Assembly: GCA_025736915.1 (NCBI GenBank)
Contig: CP107049.1
Coordinates: forward strand, 62,001-126,000
Source: Acinetobacter nosocomialis
GTDB taxonomy: Bacteria > Pseudomonadota > Gammaproteobacteria > Pseudomonadales > Moraxellaceae
Length of the DNA: 64,000 nucleotides
Direction of reading: 5' to 3'
Below are positions 1-11,372 of this stretch, one piece after another. The notes under the pieces were generated by a model. The model made no database searches, had not been told where the DNA came from, and saw only the letters and a list, made by a program, of their open reading frames with translations. Made by a program: the position numbers and the translations under genes. The stretch's first letter is position 1. The number at the start of each line of letters is the position of its first letter.

Positions 1-1
1 A

Positions 2-1921
2 CTGCTTCCTTTCGCCGTTCAAGCAAATATAGATATTGGGCAACAGGGCACAAATGAACCTGTTCAAAAACTTAAAACTATTGTGGTTTCTGCTGCTTTA
101 AAAGAACAAGATGTAGATAAAGCACCCGCATCAATTAGTGTAATCACAAGTGAAGATATTGAACGTAGTGCAGCACTTAGCCTTGCCGACGTTTTACAAA
201 AACAAGCAGGGGTTTATAACTATAACAGTGGGCAAGATAAAATCGTTATAAGAGGAATGTTGAATACTTCGGGGAACTACACCTTAATTCTTTTAAATGG
301 TAAGCGTATGTCATCTAATGGCGCCATGTGGCGAGGCAATGACTTTGACTGGAGCGCAATTCCTTTAAATAGCATTGAGCGTGTTGAAGTGATTCGTGGG
401 CCTATGTCATCACTCTATGGCGCAGATGCGATGGGCGGTGTCATTAACATCATTACTAAAAAAGCAGAAGATGGACAATTACACGGTTCTATTTTTGGTC
501 AATATAACCGGGCTGACCGAGGCGATGGTAAAAACCAGTACCGTTATGGATTTAACCTATACGGTGGTTTAACCGATAACTTAAGTTTTACTCTGGCAGG
601 TGACGCCTATAACCGTGATGCGTGGTATAGAAAAGGCCAACCAGATCCTGATGGTGCATATTTTGTAGAAAAAGACACCAAGAATGTAAATGGTACTTTA
701 AGTTGGAACATTAATGATCAGCAAACTCTAGATCTAGATTTGGGTTATAACAACGATAAGCGCCCGCTTACACAAGATGCAGCGACATCCATTCAAGAAT
801 CTGAAATGAAGCGAACCAATGTAGGCATTGCTCACCGTGGTAAATGGGCTTGGGGTAAAACAGAAGCTTATATTGGTAAAGAAACAGCCAAAATTTATGA
901 CTATGACAGTGAGTACGATGCGCCGCAAAGCCGTCACTATAAACAAGAAAATTTAATTGGTCGTGCTTTTGCCAACTTTGACTGGCTCATGAATAACACG
1001 ACTGCTGGTTTCGATTATAAAGATCAGAAAATTACAGATGTTGTAAGTTATATCGGGACTGGAAAGAATCAGCAAAAGAGCTACGGCATTTTTGTGCAAA
1101 ACGATACCCATATTAATGATGCACTCATCCTAACATTAGGTGGTCGTTACGACGACTTTGATGACTTTGATGGTAAAACGACGGGTAAAGCCTATTTAGC
1201 ATATCAACTCGCTGAAGGAGTCATACTTAAAGGTGGCGTGGGACAAGCTTATAAAGTTCCGGCTCCTGCTCAGCTAGATATTAACTACTCGATGATTTCA
1301 TGTGGTGGCAGCTGTCATATTCGAGGTAATCCAAACCTAGCGCCAGAAGAAAGCACAAATTATGAAGCATCCTTAATTGTGACCCGTCCAAATTGGAACG
1401 CTGGTGTTACGGTTTTCCAAAATGATGTAAAGAACTTAATTGAAGCCATTACCTTAAGTGATGGTGACCCGCGTTTAGTAGGTGATTTTAGAAAAATCTG
1501 GACCAATGTGAGCCGCGCAGAACTCAAAGGTGTTGAGCTTACAGGTGGATATGATTTCACTGACAATTTAGGTGTTAAGGCAAACGCAACTTATCTAAAC
1601 GCGAAAAATAAAACTACAGGTAAAGACTTAACCGAACGACCAGAATGGCTTGCCAATGGCTCTATTTCCTGGGCACCAGTTCAAGACTTTCGTGTAAATG
1701 CAGGCGTGAGTTATGTAGGCAAACAAATGTACTCTGCAACTAAGGAGTTACCGGCCTATACCACTTACGATGTGACATTTACGTCACCACTTTCACCACG
1801 TTTAACACTGGACTACGGTGTAAAAAACCTGACCGATGTTGACTTGGAAGATAAAAACAAAACTTTTAATACCAAACTTTATGGCCGCAATTACTTTGTG
1901 AAAGCGACTTATAGTTTCTAA
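2..1921 (+). CDS. TonB-dependent outer-membrane receptor (5' partial)
   Basis: The reading frame is open from base 2, so the true start is left of the window. The first visible residues (LLPFAVQA then NIDIGQQG) look like the end of a Sec signal peptide. A TonB-box-like stretch (KTIVVSA) follows, then a plug domain (APASISVITSEDIER, ADVLQKQAGV, IERVEVIRGPMSSLYGADAMGGVINIITKK). The rest is a 22-strand-type barrel ending in an aromatic residue (VKATYSF), as usual for outer-membrane beta-barrels. The family imports ferric siderophores, haem or cobalamin with TonB-ExbBD energy. The plug and the loop motif RGNPNLAPEES are most like the CirA/FepA group. The substrate cannot be read from sequence. 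A putative extracellular loop carries a CGGSC cysteine pair. A Fur-family regulator follows 140 bp downstream. A GTG at base 83 could be mistaken for the start but lies after the signal peptide. Confidence 0.93.
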   Translation: MLPFAVQANIDIGQQGTNEPVQKLKTIVVSAALKEQDVDKAPASISVITSEDIERSAALSLADVLQKQAGVYNYNSGQDKIVIRGMLNTSGNYTLILLNGKRMSSNGAMWRGNDFDWSAIPLNSIERVEVIRGPMSSLYGADAMGGVINIITKKAEDGQLHGSIFGQYNRADRGDGKNQYRYGFNLYGGLTDNLSFTLAGDAYNRDAWYRKGQPDPDGAYFVEKDTKNVNGTLSWNINDQQTLDLDLGYNNDKRPLTQDAATSIQESEMKRTNVGIAHRGKWAWGKTEAYIGKETAKIYDYDSEYDAPQSRHYKQENLIGRAFANFDWLMNNTTAGFDYKDQKITDVVSYIGTGKNQQKSYGIFVQNDTHINDALILTLGGRYDDFDDFDGKTTGKAYLAYQLAEGVILKGGVGQAYKVPAPAQLDINYSMISCGGSCHIRGNPNLAPEESTNYEASLIVTRPNWNAGVTVFQNDVKNLIEAITLSDGDPRLVGDFRKIWTNVSRAELKGVELTGGYDFTDNLGVKANATYLNAKNKTTGKDLTERPEWLANGSISWAPVQDFRVNAGVSYVGKQMYSATKELPAYTTYDVTFTSPLSPRLTLDYGVKNLTDVDLEDKNKTFNTKLYGRNYFVKATYSF

Positions 1922-1933
1922 GTTAAATCTAGA

Positions 1934-1973
1934 CTCAAAGCTTATTCATAGGGGAATAGGCTTTGAGCTTTTT
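1934..1973 (+). terminator. Rho-independent terminator after the receptor gene
   Basis: A 14-bp stem (CTCAAAGCTTATTC against GAATAGGCTTTGAG, one G-U pair) with a short loop is followed by CTTTTT, 12 bp after the receptor stop codon. Confidence 0.85.
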
Positions 1974-2061
1974 AGTGAGTAAATATCCATAATTTTCAGG
2001 TAAATATAGACAAAATAATTTTTAAAACTTTCTATATTTCTAAACTTTAAGGTTAATTAAC

Positions 2062-2463
2062 ATGACGACAATATCAAAATCATTATTAAATGGACTACCG
2101 ATAAAAAAATCGAGAATACATGTTTTTGAAATTTTAAATGAGAACCCACATGGCTTAAGTGCAGATAGTATTTATGCACGACTTAAAAATGAATATAAAA
2201 TAACGCTAGGGACCATTTACCGAATTTTATCTGAATTTGAAAATCGTAAACTCGTCAAAAGAGTGTTTTTGGGAAAAAGTAAAAGTATTTATAAACTCAG
2301 AAAAGACAAAATGAGTTGTAATCTGATTTGCTTAAAAACAGCCGAAACTTCAAACTTTGAACATGAAAAAGTGAAGGAACTATTGCACGAAGTTATGGAT
2401 ATTATTTTTGCAAATACTGGAGCAGACATCAGCAGTGTAGAACTTAATCTCTATACTGAATAA
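2062..2463 (+). CDS. Fur-family transcriptional regulator, divergent metal-binding half
   Basis: 133 residues. The N-terminal half (about residues 12-75) has the Fur winged-helix pattern: SRIHVFEILNENPHGLSADSIYARL, then TLGTIYRILSEFENRKLVKRVF, which matches the recognition helix and wing of Fur/Zur/PerR proteins. The C-terminal dimerisation half is short. It lacks the histidine-rich HHHDH-type metal site and the paired CxxC zinc motifs of classical Fur; only two cysteines, in MSCNLIC, are present. It is therefore a Fur-fold regulator whose metal sensing is unclear. It lies 140 bp after the TonB-dependent receptor on the same strand, but a terminator separates the two. A role in controlling that receptor is inference. 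Start: ATG with a weak AAGG upstream. Confidence 0.82.
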   Translation: MTTISKSLLNGLPIKKSRIHVFEILNENPHGLSADSIYARLKNEYKITLGTIYRILSEFENRKLVKRVFLGKSKSIYKLRKDKMSCNLICLKTAETSNFEHEKVKELLHEVMDIIFANTGADISSVELNLYTE

Positions 2464-2489
2464 AAGCTCTTTTAGCTTTTCATATAAAA

Positions 2490-2519
2490 ATAAAGGACAG
2501 CTTCGTACTGTCCTTTATA
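2490..2519. terminator. Bidirectional terminator between convergent genes
   Basis: The inverted repeat ATAAAGGACAG / CTGTCCTTTAT has a 7-nt loop. It lies between the stops of the Fur-like gene (+) and the nucleotidase gene (-), and A and T runs on the two sides let it serve both strands. Confidence 0.8.
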
Positions 2520-2534
2520 CGTCATTAAATGAAA

Positions 2535-4316
2535 TTATTTGATGACTTTAATTCGGGTCGTAGCCGGAATAATTAACGGTGAATTTTTAGCAACATAGCT
2601 TTCAAAGGCATCAATATCTTGACCGCCACCAACACGGTTCTGACCATCCTTTAACACCGTAAAATTGTCACCGCCATCTGCCAAGAAGCTATTGACTGTT
2701 ACACGGTATACCTTGGTGTCAACCAATGGGGAGCCTGCAACCATAATATTGCTTGCTCTCGGTGAAACAGTTGTATTTGCTGAATATTGATAACTTAACT
2801 CTTTAGATGGCTGTAAAATTTTAGGAGAGTTTGCATTTCCACCAGTCCATTGCTGCTCAAGTACATCTCGAATTTGTTTACCGGTCAAACTTAGTGTCAC
2901 AATAGAGTTACCAAAAGGCTGAACTGCAAAAATATCACCAAAAGTGATTTGGTTACTGCTGTTAATCAAAAGGTCGGCACGCACACCGCCTGGGTTCATG
3001 AGTGTAAAGTCCGAACCCTGATCGCTTGCTTTAAGAGCAGAGGCTTGCTGTGCATCAGCAATCATATCGCCTAGTGGGCTTTCACCACTTTCGACTTGAG
3101 TACGGCTCACAACGGCAGTAGACGTTCCTACCACACGCCCAGAAATAGTAGTCACTGCTTGACGGTATTTGTCTAAAATCGCTTCGATACTTGGTGTCTT
3201 ACTAAATTTTTGATAAAGATCTGTAAGGTTTACAGTGGTGGTACCTGAAGTATAGGCCTCACTTTGAACCGGAACTTGTTTAGCATCTTTTTTAATGATG
3301 TCGCCGGTTTTACCATCTAGCTCAATCTTAATATCGGTAATCAGTGTGCCATATTGACCAGCTGAAGTCAGTAAGAATGGTTTAGCCGGATTTTTAGTTG
3401 CATAGTCACAAATATAAGATTGATGCGTGTGACCTGAAACAACAATATCAACTGCCGGATTTAAGCGATCTAAAATACCTAAAATAGGCCCACTTAAACC
3501 ATCACATGTTTTTTGATTAAGCTTAGTACTTGGTGCTGCACCTTCATGGACAACTACCACAAAAGCCTGAATGCCTTGTTTTTGTAGTTCAGGAATTAGG
3601 GCATTTACCGTATCTGCTTCATCACGAAATTCAACGTCTTTAATACCAGCCGCAGACACAATACTTGGAGTTGCTTTAAGCGTTAAACCAATAAATGCAA
3701 CCGGAATTCCGCCATAAGTTTTGACTTTATAGGCTGGAAAAATCGTTTTACTTGCATCGTTTTTCATTGCGACGTTAGCGGCAAGGAAATTAAATTTTGC
3801 GCCACTAAAGTTTTTATTAATTTGGCAGGGTGCTGTGCTTGTATATTGTTGACAGCCACCATTTTGCAAACGGCGTAACTCATCTGTACCGCGGTCAAAC
3901 TCATGGTTACCCACAGCATTAAAGTCAATTTGAATATCATTCATGACATCAATGGTAGGTTCATCTAAAAATAGTGAAGACGTGAGTGGGGAAGCGCTAA
4001 TTAAGTCACCCGCTGAAACAACAGCATTATTAGGGTTTTGAGCTCTAAGTTTCTTAATTGCGTCTGCAAAGTAACTCACACCTCCAACTGGAATACGTAC
4101 TGTCTGAGATGCGTCATTTGGGTTAGCTGCATCAACGTAGCGTTTAGGTGGTTCTAAATTTCCATGAAAGTCGTTAAAAGCTAAAATATCGACAGTCTGA
4201 TTACTTCGGGGTGTAGATGTAGTTGAATCACTGTCATTGTTATCATTACAACCGGCTAATAAAGCCATTGCCAGACATAAAGATGTTGTCTTAAATAATA
4301 TATTTAAAGTCGTCAT
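2535..4316 (-). CDS. Bifunctional metallophosphatase / 5'-nucleotidase lipoprotein
   Basis: 593 residues. It begins with a lipoprotein signal peptide and lipobox (LLAGC, Cys about residue 23). The N-terminal calcineurin-like metallophosphoesterase domain shows its metal-binding motifs in order: DILAFNDFHGN, GDLISASP, GNHEFDRG and SGHTHQSY. The C-terminal 5'-nucleotidase domain has NPGGVRADLL, FGNSIVTLSLTG and LADGGDNFTVL, the substrate-binding half of the UshA/YfkN family. Family members hydrolyse nucleotides or cyclic nucleotides in the periplasm to recover phosphate and nucleosides. Length and domain order are normal. It stands alone, convergent with the Fur-like gene, with its own upstream region shared with divergent ppk1. 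The precise substrate is not determinable. Confidence 0.9.
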   Translation of the reverse strand: MTTLNILFKTTSLCLAMALLAGCNDNNDSDSTTSTPRSNQTVDILAFNDFHGNLEPPKRYVDAANPNDASQTVRIPVGGVSYFADAIKKLRAQNPNNAVVSAGDLISASPLTSSLFLDEPTIDVMNDIQIDFNAVGNHEFDRGTDELRRLQNGGCQQYTSTAPCQINKNFSGAKFNFLAANVAMKNDASKTIFPAYKVKTYGGIPVAFIGLTLKATPSIVSAAGIKDVEFRDEADTVNALIPELQKQGIQAFVVVVHEGAAPSTKLNQKTCDGLSGPILGILDRLNPAVDIVVSGHTHQSYICDYATKNPAKPFLLTSAGQYGTLITDIKIELDGKTGDIIKKDAKQVPVQSEAYTSGTTTVNLTDLYQKFSKTPSIEAILDKYRQAVTTISGRVVGTSTAVVSRTQVESGESPLGDMIADAQQASALKASDQGSDFTLMNPGGVRADLLINSSNQITFGDIFAVQPFGNSIVTLSLTGKQIRDVLEQQWTGGNANSPKILQPSKELSYQYSANTTVSPRASNIMVAGSPLVDTKVYRVTVNSFLADGGDNFTVLKDGQNRVGGGQDIDAFESYVAKNSPLIIPATTRIKVIK

Positions 4317-4623
4317 TTTTTATCAATTGGTGAATTAAGATGCATAAAAAATACGCATACTGTGTGAATATTTGATGAAAATTAAATCTTAAGCAAAATC
4401 AGATGATCTTTAAAAAAATAATGCTAAGATGATGGTAGATAAGCAAGATCAAAAGGAAATAGATAAGGCACTAAAATAGATCGTAATTTTTAAGGTTTTC
4501 ATAAAAGATTCATGAATTTGCAATAAAACAGTTACAAAATGTCCGGTGAATAAAATCGGTTATACATTACTAAATTAATCTTTTTTATTCATGTTCACTT
4601 TTTATCAATTATAAGAGTCAAGA
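4317..4623. other. Divergent intergenic region between nucleotidase and ppk1
   Basis: This 307-bp AT-rich stretch must contain both promoters. I see no gene, no strong terminator and no recognisable Pho box. Confidence 0.5.
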
Positions 4624-6699
4624 ATGACATCATTACCAACTTTATCTAGCTCAAACCAGCATAATTTAGAGACGTATATTAATAGAGAACTCTCTTTATT
4701 AGAGTTTCATAAACGAGTGCTTGCTCAGGCCAAAGATATTGAACACCCATTACTTGAACGTTTAAATTTTTTAATCATTTTTTCGCGTAATCTGGATGAG
4801 TTTTTTGAGATCCGTGTGGCAAGTTTAATCCAGAAAATTAGCTTAATGAGTCAAGCAACTGGGCCAGAAGGTTTGCCATTAGCAGAAGTATTAAAGCAAA
4901 TTTCGAAAAATGCGCATGAAGCCGTTGAAGAGCAATATAACATTTTAAATTATACGTTGTTGCCACAGCTACAAGGTTATGGCGTTCACTTTATTCAGCA
5001 CGGCGATATATTAGAAAAGCATAAAGATTGGATTAAAGAGTACTTTTTTAAAGAAGTACAACCTGTAGTTACTCCAATTAGTTTAGACCCTGCGCATCCA
5101 TTTCCAAGATTGGTCAATAAAAGCCTTAATTTTATTGTGACTTTGGAAGGTAAAGACGCTTTCGGACGCCAAATTGATTTAGCTATTGTACCGGCACCGC
5201 GTTCGTTACCAAGACTTGTTAAAATTCCAGAACATATTTCTGGTGGTGCAGAGCATTACATTCTGCTCTCGGCTATTATTCATCAGCACATTTCCGATTT
5301 ATTCCCCGGCATGAAAGCGACAGGCTGCCACCAATTTCGCGTAACCCGAAATGCCGATTTAACCGTTTCTGAAGATGTAGAAGACTTAGCTGCAGCTTTA
5401 AAGGGTGAATTGTCTTCACGCCGTTTTGGCCAAGCGGTTCGTTTGGAAGTAGCAAAAAAATGTCCTGAAGAAATTGCTAACTATTTATTAGAACAATTTG
5501 ATTTAGATGCTGAACATCTTTATTACGTCGATGGTCCTGTCAACTTAGCCCGTTTTATTTCAAACTTTGATTTGCCAGATTTACGCTATAAACCGTATCA
5601 ACAAGTTTTACCAAAACTTCTCTATAGCAAAAAGCCAATTTTTGATGTGTTAAAAGCAGGCGATGTTTTACTTCATCATCCATTTGACTCTTTTGCACCT
5701 GTTATCAAGTTCCTTCGTGAGGCTGCACAAGATCCAAATGTCTTGGCAATTAAACAAACCTTATACCGTAGTGGCGCCAACTCGGAAATTGTTCAACTTT
5801 TGGCAGAAGCTGCGCGTAATGGAAAAGAAGTTACTGCGGTCATTGAGTTACGGGCACGTTTTGACGAAGAATCAAATATTGAAGTAGCCAACGTATTGCA
5901 AGAAGCGGGCGCGGTTGTGGTGTATGGCATTGTTGGCTATAAAACTCACGCTAAAATGATTTTGGTCGTTCGCCGTGAACAAGACAAAATGAAAAGATAT
6001 GTCCACTTAGGTACAGGCAACTATCATGCGGTGAATGCCAAAATTTATACCGATTTTGGCCTGCTTACCAGTGATGCTGAAATTTGTGAAGACGTACATA
6101 AGATTTTCCAAGAACTGACTGGTATGGGCAAAATGGCGAAGCTTAAAAAACTTTTTCATGCACCTTTTACCTTGCACTCTCAGTTGCTAGAGCTTATTGA
6201 GCAGGAAATTAAAAATCGTCTTGCTGGCAAGAAGGCACATATCATCATTAAAGTGAATGCACTCACTGAACCACAGCTCATTAGCGCACTTTATAAAGCT
6301 TCCCAAGCGGGTGTACAAATTGATTTAATTATTCGCTCAATTTGCTGTTTAAGACCACAAGTTGCAGGGTTGTCCGATAACATTCGAGTACGTTCAATTG
6401 TTGGACGCTATTTAGAACATACTCGGGTTTACTATTTTTATAATGATGGTGATACAAAAGTATTTTGCGCTAGTGCAGACTGGATGGAACGTAATTTGTT
6501 CTCTCGTATCGAAACCTGTTTCCCAATTGAAAGTAAAAAATTAAAGAAACAAGTGATTGAAGATGGGCTAAACAATTATCTAAAAGATAATCGTCAAGCG
6601 TGGGAGCTACAAGCCGATGGAACTTGGGTGCAATGTCAGCCTAAAGAGGGGCAAGAGCTTTATATTGCGCAGCAACACTTAATGAACTCAGCCGTGTAA
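4624..6699 (+). CDS. ppk1: Polyphosphate kinase 1
   Basis: 691 residues, close to the usual 690 of PPK1. It reversibly transfers the gamma-phosphate of ATP to inorganic polyphosphate, which supports stress survival and motility. The N domain opens with the typical [16 protein letters not shown], and the [13 protein letters not shown] segment of the family is present. The catalytic histidine that becomes phosphorylated is in [11 protein letters not shown] (His442, equivalent to E. coli His435). The second conserved histidine is in [10 protein letters not shown] (His599). GTGNYH and SADWMERNL follow the family pattern. It is monocistronic, divergent from the nucleotidase gene. No ppx lies next to it. 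Confidence 0.97.
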   Translation: MTSLPTLSSSNQHNLETYINRELSLLEFHKRVLAQAKDIEHPLLERLNFLIIFSRNLDEFFEIRVASLIQKISLMSQATGPEGLPLAEVLKQISKNAHEAVEEQYNILNYTLLPQLQGYGVHFIQHGDILEKHKDWIKEYFFKEVQPVVTPISLDPAHPFPRLVNKSLNFIVTLEGKDAFGRQIDLAIVPAPRSLPRLVKIPEHISGGAEHYILLSAIIHQHISDLFPGMKATGCHQFRVTRNADLTVSEDVEDLAAALKGELSSRRFGQAVRLEVAKKCPEEIANYLLEQFDLDAEHLYYVDGPVNLARFISNFDLPDLRYKPYQQVLPKLLYSKKPIFDVLKAGDVLLHHPFDSFAPVIKFLREAAQDPNVLAIKQTLYRSGANSEIVQLLAEAARNGKEVTAVIELRARFDEESNIEVANVLQEAGAVVVYGIVGYKTHAKMILVVRREQDKMKRYVHLGTGNYHAVNAKIYTDFGLLTSDAEICEDVHKIFQELTGMGKMAKLKKLFHAPFTLHSQLLELIEQEIKNRLAGKKAHIIIKVNALTEPQLISALYKASQAGVQIDLIIRSICCLRPQVAGLSDNIRVRSIVGRYLEHTRVYYFYNDGDTKVFCASADWMERNLFSRIETCFPIESKKLKKQVIEDGLNNYLKDNRQAWELQADGTWVQCQPKEGQELYIAQQHLMNSAV

Positions 6700-6922
6700 A
6701 ACATCCGTCGTAGAAGAATATACATCTGCTATGGCCTTTTAATCACCTTTAATTGATAAGGAGTTATTAAAATTTGGACAAAAAACACAATTATCGAACA
6801 ATATCTTGTACCAAGCTTATCTACAAACGTGACATTTTTAATTAGAATAAATTTTTAATTGCTTTATAAGATTTGATCAAGTGATTCATTTCACAAGATT
6901 AATCCTGACTGGAGAAAAATTT

Positions 6923-6997
6923 ATGCAATGGACAAAACCAGCTTTCACTGATTTACGTATTGGTTTTGAAGTAACAATGTACTTTGAAGCACGTTAA
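6923..6997 (+). CDS. pqqA: PqqA, PQQ precursor peptide
   Basis: This 24-residue peptide supplies the glutamate and tyrosine that are cross-linked to make pyrroloquinoline quinone. The conserved EVTMY core is present with Glu16 and Tyr20 at the canonical spacing, and the N-terminus MQWTKPAF is typical. A good Shine-Dalgarno (GGAG, eight bases before ATG) precedes it. It lies 75 bp upstream of pqqB, with a strong hairpin in between, and is the first gene of the operon. Confidence 0.97.
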   Translation: MQWTKPAFTDLRIGFEVTMYFEAR

Positions 6998-7018
6998 TTA
7001 TTTCTATTCAAATCTGTC

Positions 7019-7047
7019 ATAAGCCCTAGTTTTGTTCTAGGGCTTAT
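7019..7047 (+). promoter_or_regulatory. Strong hairpin between pqqA and pqqB
   Basis: A perfect 11-bp stem (ATAAGCCCTAG / CTAGGGCTTAT) has a 7-nt loop. It lacks a clean T-run, so it looks like a partial terminator or RNA-stabilising structure rather than a full stop. Hairpins at this place in pqq operons are known to make pqqA transcript more abundant than the downstream genes. Confidence 0.75.
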
Positions 7048-7072
7048 GTCTTTCTAATAAGATATTAATTTT

Positions 7073-7984
7073 ATGTATATTTATATTTTAGGTTCAGCAG
7101 CTGGAGGCGGCTTCCCTCAGTGGAACTGTAATTGTCCTAATTGTCATGGTGTGCGTACAGGTACGATTAATGCCAAAGTACGTACTCAATCTTCAATTGC
7201 GATTTCAGAAAATGGCGTAGACTGGATTTTATTAAACGCATCACCAGATATCCGCCAGCAATTATTTGATTTTAAAGCAGCTCAACCTGCGCGTAAATTA
7301 CGTGACACGGGCATTACCAACGTTATTTTAATGGATAGCCAGCTTGACCATACCACTGGACTGTTAACTTTACGCGAAGGCTGTCCAATGAATGTGTGGT
7401 GTACTGAAATGGTCTATCAAGACCTGACCACAGGTTTTCCAGTCTTTAACATGTTGAAGCATTGGAATGGCGGTCTTCAATACAATGAAATTAATCCTAA
7501 ACAAGCTTTTAAAATTGATGGTTTCGAAAATTTAGAATTTTTACCTTTAATTATTCAAAGCGCTGCGCCGCCATATTCACCACATCGCCATGACCCGCAT
7601 GAAGGCGACAATATTGCTTTAATCATCAAAGATCATAAAACGCAAAAACAGTTGTTTTATGCGCCAGGGCTTGGAAAGATTGACGATCAAATCATGCAGA
7701 TTATGCAAAGTTCTGATTGTGTCATGATTGACGGTACACTTTGGACCGATGATGAAATGCAACAAACGGGTGTAGGTAAAAAAACTGGCCGTGAAATGGG
7801 GCATTTATATATTAGTGGTGAAGGTGGTTCACTGTCTTATTTGAACCAACTCAATACACCGAAAAAAGTGCTGATTCATATTAACAATACCAATCCGATT
7901 TTAAATGAAGACTCCGCTCAGTTTGCCGAACTAAAGGCAAATGGTGTAGAGGTTGCCTATGATGGCATGCAGATCGAACTCTAA
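7073..7984 (+). CDS. pqqB: PqqB, metallo-beta-lactamase-fold PQQ biosynthesis protein
   Basis: 303 residues, the family length. PqqB acts late in PQQ assembly as an iron-dependent hydroxylase of a Glu-Tyr-derived intermediate. The start [21 protein letters not shown] and the cysteine cluster CNCPNC are signatures. The fold motif [16 protein letters not shown] is the PqqB version of the metallo-beta-lactamase HxHxDH, and [16 protein letters not shown] follows later. pqqC starts 8 bp after the stop, so it is operonic with pqqA, C, D and E. Confidence 0.97.
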   Translation: MYIYILGSAAGGGFPQWNCNCPNCHGVRTGTINAKVRTQSSIAISENGVDWILLNASPDIRQQLFDFKAAQPARKLRDTGITNVILMDSQLDHTTGLLTLREGCPMNVWCTEMVYQDLTTGFPVFNMLKHWNGGLQYNEINPKQAFKIDGFENLEFLPLIIQSAAPPYSPHRHDPHEGDNIALIIKDHKTQKQLFYAPGLGKIDDQIMQIMQSSDCVMIDGTLWTDDEMQQTGVGKKTGREMGHLYISGEGGSLSYLNQLNTPKKVLIHINNTNPILNEDSAQFAELKANGVEVAYDGMQIEL

Positions 7985-7992
7985 GGTGAAAC

Positions 7993-8747
7993 ATGACTCA
8001 AACACCTGAAGCTTTAACAACCGAACAATTTAAACAAGCCATTATTGATAAAGGTCAGTATTATCATATCTATCATCCATTTCATGTGATGATGTATGAA
8101 GGTAAAGCGACCCAGCAACAGATTCAGGCTTGGGTTGCAAACCGCTACTACTATCAGATCAATATTCCACTCAAAGATGCCGCGATCATGGCAAATTGTC
8201 CTGATCAACGTGTGCGTCAGGAATGGATTCAACGCATGATTGATCAGGATGGTGAATATCCTGACGGTGGTGGCCGAGAGGCTTGGCTACGTTTAGCTGA
8301 AGCTGTTGGTTTGAGCCGTGAACAGGTTATTTCCGAAGAATTAGTTTTACCTGGGGTACGCTTTGCCGTAGATGCCTATGTAAATTTCGCACGCCGTGCG
8401 TCATGGCGTGAGGCAGCAAGCAGCTCTTTAACTGAGCTATTTGCGCCTCAAATTCATCAGTCACGACTTGAGTCATGGCCACAGCATTACCCTTGGATTG
8501 ATGACAAGGGCTATGAATATTTCCGCTCTCGTTTAAGTCAAGCACGCCGTGATGTTGAACATGGTTTAACAATCACGCTTGATTCATTTACCACACATGA
8601 ACAACAACAAAGAATGCTGGAAATATTGCAATTTAAACTGGATATTTTATGGAGCATTTTAGATGCCTTAACATTGGCATATGTACACAATGAAGCACCG
8701 TATCATAGCGTGACCAAAGAACGGGTATGGCACAAAGGACTATTTAA

Positions 8748-8751
<4 letters not shown>
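7993..8751 (+). CDS. pqqC: PqqC, pyrroloquinoline-quinone synthase
   Basis: 252 residues. It catalyses the last step of PQQ synthesis, ring closure and eight-electron oxidation of AHQQ, without a metal cofactor. The all-helical TENA/PqqC fold shows conserved segments [37 protein letters not shown] and [11 protein letters not shown]. Its stop overlaps pqqD by 4 bp, indicating translational coupling. Confidence 0.97.
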
Positions 8752-10183
<1,432 letters not shown>

Positions 10184-10199
10184 CGGTGAGAACGTAAAT

Positions 10200-11252
10200 A
10201 TGAATCATGGCTCAGTTCCTGTTTTTGATGGTCATAACGATGCACTAACGCGCCTGTGGTTAAGCGATCATCGCAATCCTGTTCAAGCTTTTATTCATGA
10301 CCGTTTAGCGGGGCATCTCGATTTAAAACGCTGTCAAGAAGCAGGCTTTGTTGGCGGTATGTTTGCTATTTTCTTGCCACCTTTTGCCTATGTTCAGCAG
10401 CACCATCCTAATAAGCTTTTTGACCAAACTTCATCTGACTTCACACAACAGCAAATTAAACAAATTTGTCTGGAACAACTTGATTTAGCAAAACAACTGG
10501 CCGAATATTCTAATGATATTCAAATTTGCACAACTGTTCAGGATATTCAGCACTGTTTAGCAAAACAAAAGTTAGCCATTGTATTGCATATGGAAGGCGC
10601 TGAAGCACTACAGCACAATCCAGATTTACTCGATGTATTTTATGATGCAGGGCTTCGTAGCATCGGGCCGCTTTGGAATAGACCCAGTCGTTTTGGACAT
10701 GGTTTAAATGCTAAGTTTCCCCATTCACCCGACACGGGAGCCGGCCTTACACACGAGGGGAAAGCATTTATAAAACGCTGTGCTAATAAAAAAATGGTGA
10801 TTGATGTTTCCCATATGAATGAACGCGCTTTTTGGGATACCGCTAACATTCTTCAACAGCCCATTGTCGCGACTCATTCGAATGTCCATGCCTTATGTCC
10901 ACAGGCCAGAAATCTAACAGATGAGCAACTCAAAGCGATCAGAGACTCTAAAGGGATAGTTGGATTAAATTTTGATGTCGCATTTTTACGTAAAGATGGA
11001 CAGCGTGATGCAAACACATCCATTGATGTCATTTTAGAACATCTAGAATATTTAATAGACGAAATAGGGATAGATCATGTTGGTTTTGGTTCCGACTTTG
11101 ATGGAGCGCTCATTAGTCATGAAATTGAAGATGTAAGGGGACTACACCTACTCATCGAGAGAATGCAAAAAAGGCACTATTCGCATGAAATCATAGAAAA
11201 AATCTGTTTTTCTAACTGGTTGACTGTGCTTAATCGTATTTTAGGTGAATAA
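10200..11252 (+). CDS. M19 (membrane/renal-type) dipeptidase linked to the pqq operon
   Basis: 350 residues from ATG 10200, chosen because GGTGAG lies nine bases upstream. Earlier in-frame codons (TTG 10170, ATG 10176) overlap pqqE but add a non-conserved tail. Metal ligands of peptidase family M19 are visible: DGHNDAL (HxD), HMEGAEAL (bridging Glu), IDVSHMN and ATHSNVHAL (His), and GFGSDFDGA (Asp). Such enzymes cleave dipeptides. It lies immediately after pqqE. It may help trim peptides from PqqA or recycle the remnant, since no PqqF/PqqG-type protease is in this cluster. That role is inference. Confidence 0.9.
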   Translation: MNHGSVPVFDGHNDALTRLWLSDHRNPVQAFIHDRLAGHLDLKRCQEAGFVGGMFAIFLPPFAYVQQHHPNKLFDQTSSDFTQQQIKQICLEQLDLAKQLAEYSNDIQICTTVQDIQHCLAKQKLAIVLHMEGAEALQHNPDLLDVFYDAGLRSIGPLWNRPSRFGHGLNAKFPHSPDTGAGLTHEGKAFIKRCANKKMVIDVSHMNERAFWDTANILQQPIVATHSNVHALCPQARNLTDEQLKAIRDSKGIVGLNFDVAFLRKDGQRDANTSIDVILEHLEYLIDEIGIDHVGFGSDFDGALISHEIEDVRGLHLLIERMQKRHYSHEIIEKICFSNWLTVLNRILGE

Positions 11253-11254
11253 TC

Positions 11255-11299
11255 TATCGCTAAACTTATTGAAAATAGCGAATTATTTTACTTTTTTTA
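11255..11299 (+). terminator. Possible weak terminator of the pqq operon
   Basis: A 6-bp stem TCGCTA/TAGCGA has a 13-nt loop and is followed by an imperfect T-rich tract (TTATTTTACTTTTTTT). It begins directly after the dipeptidase stop. Confidence 0.45.
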
Positions 11300-11336
11300 T
11301 TGGCCGAAATGACTAGAAAAAGTACAACTGGTTTAA

Positions 11337-11366
11337 TTGTCAACCATTCGGTAAATTAACTAGAAT
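11337..11366 (+). promoter_or_regulatory. Sigma70-like promoter for candidate small RNA 1
   Basis: -35 TTGTCA at 11337-11342, an 18-bp spacer, and -10 TAGAAT at 11361-11366. The match is good and no ORF follows. Confidence 0.6.
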
Positions 11367-11372
11367 CACTAG

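Noticed and set aside
83..1921. GTG at 83 as the start of the TonB-dependent receptor
   Set aside because: The same frame is open to the left edge and encodes a signal peptide end and TonB box, so the gene is 5' truncated by the window instead.
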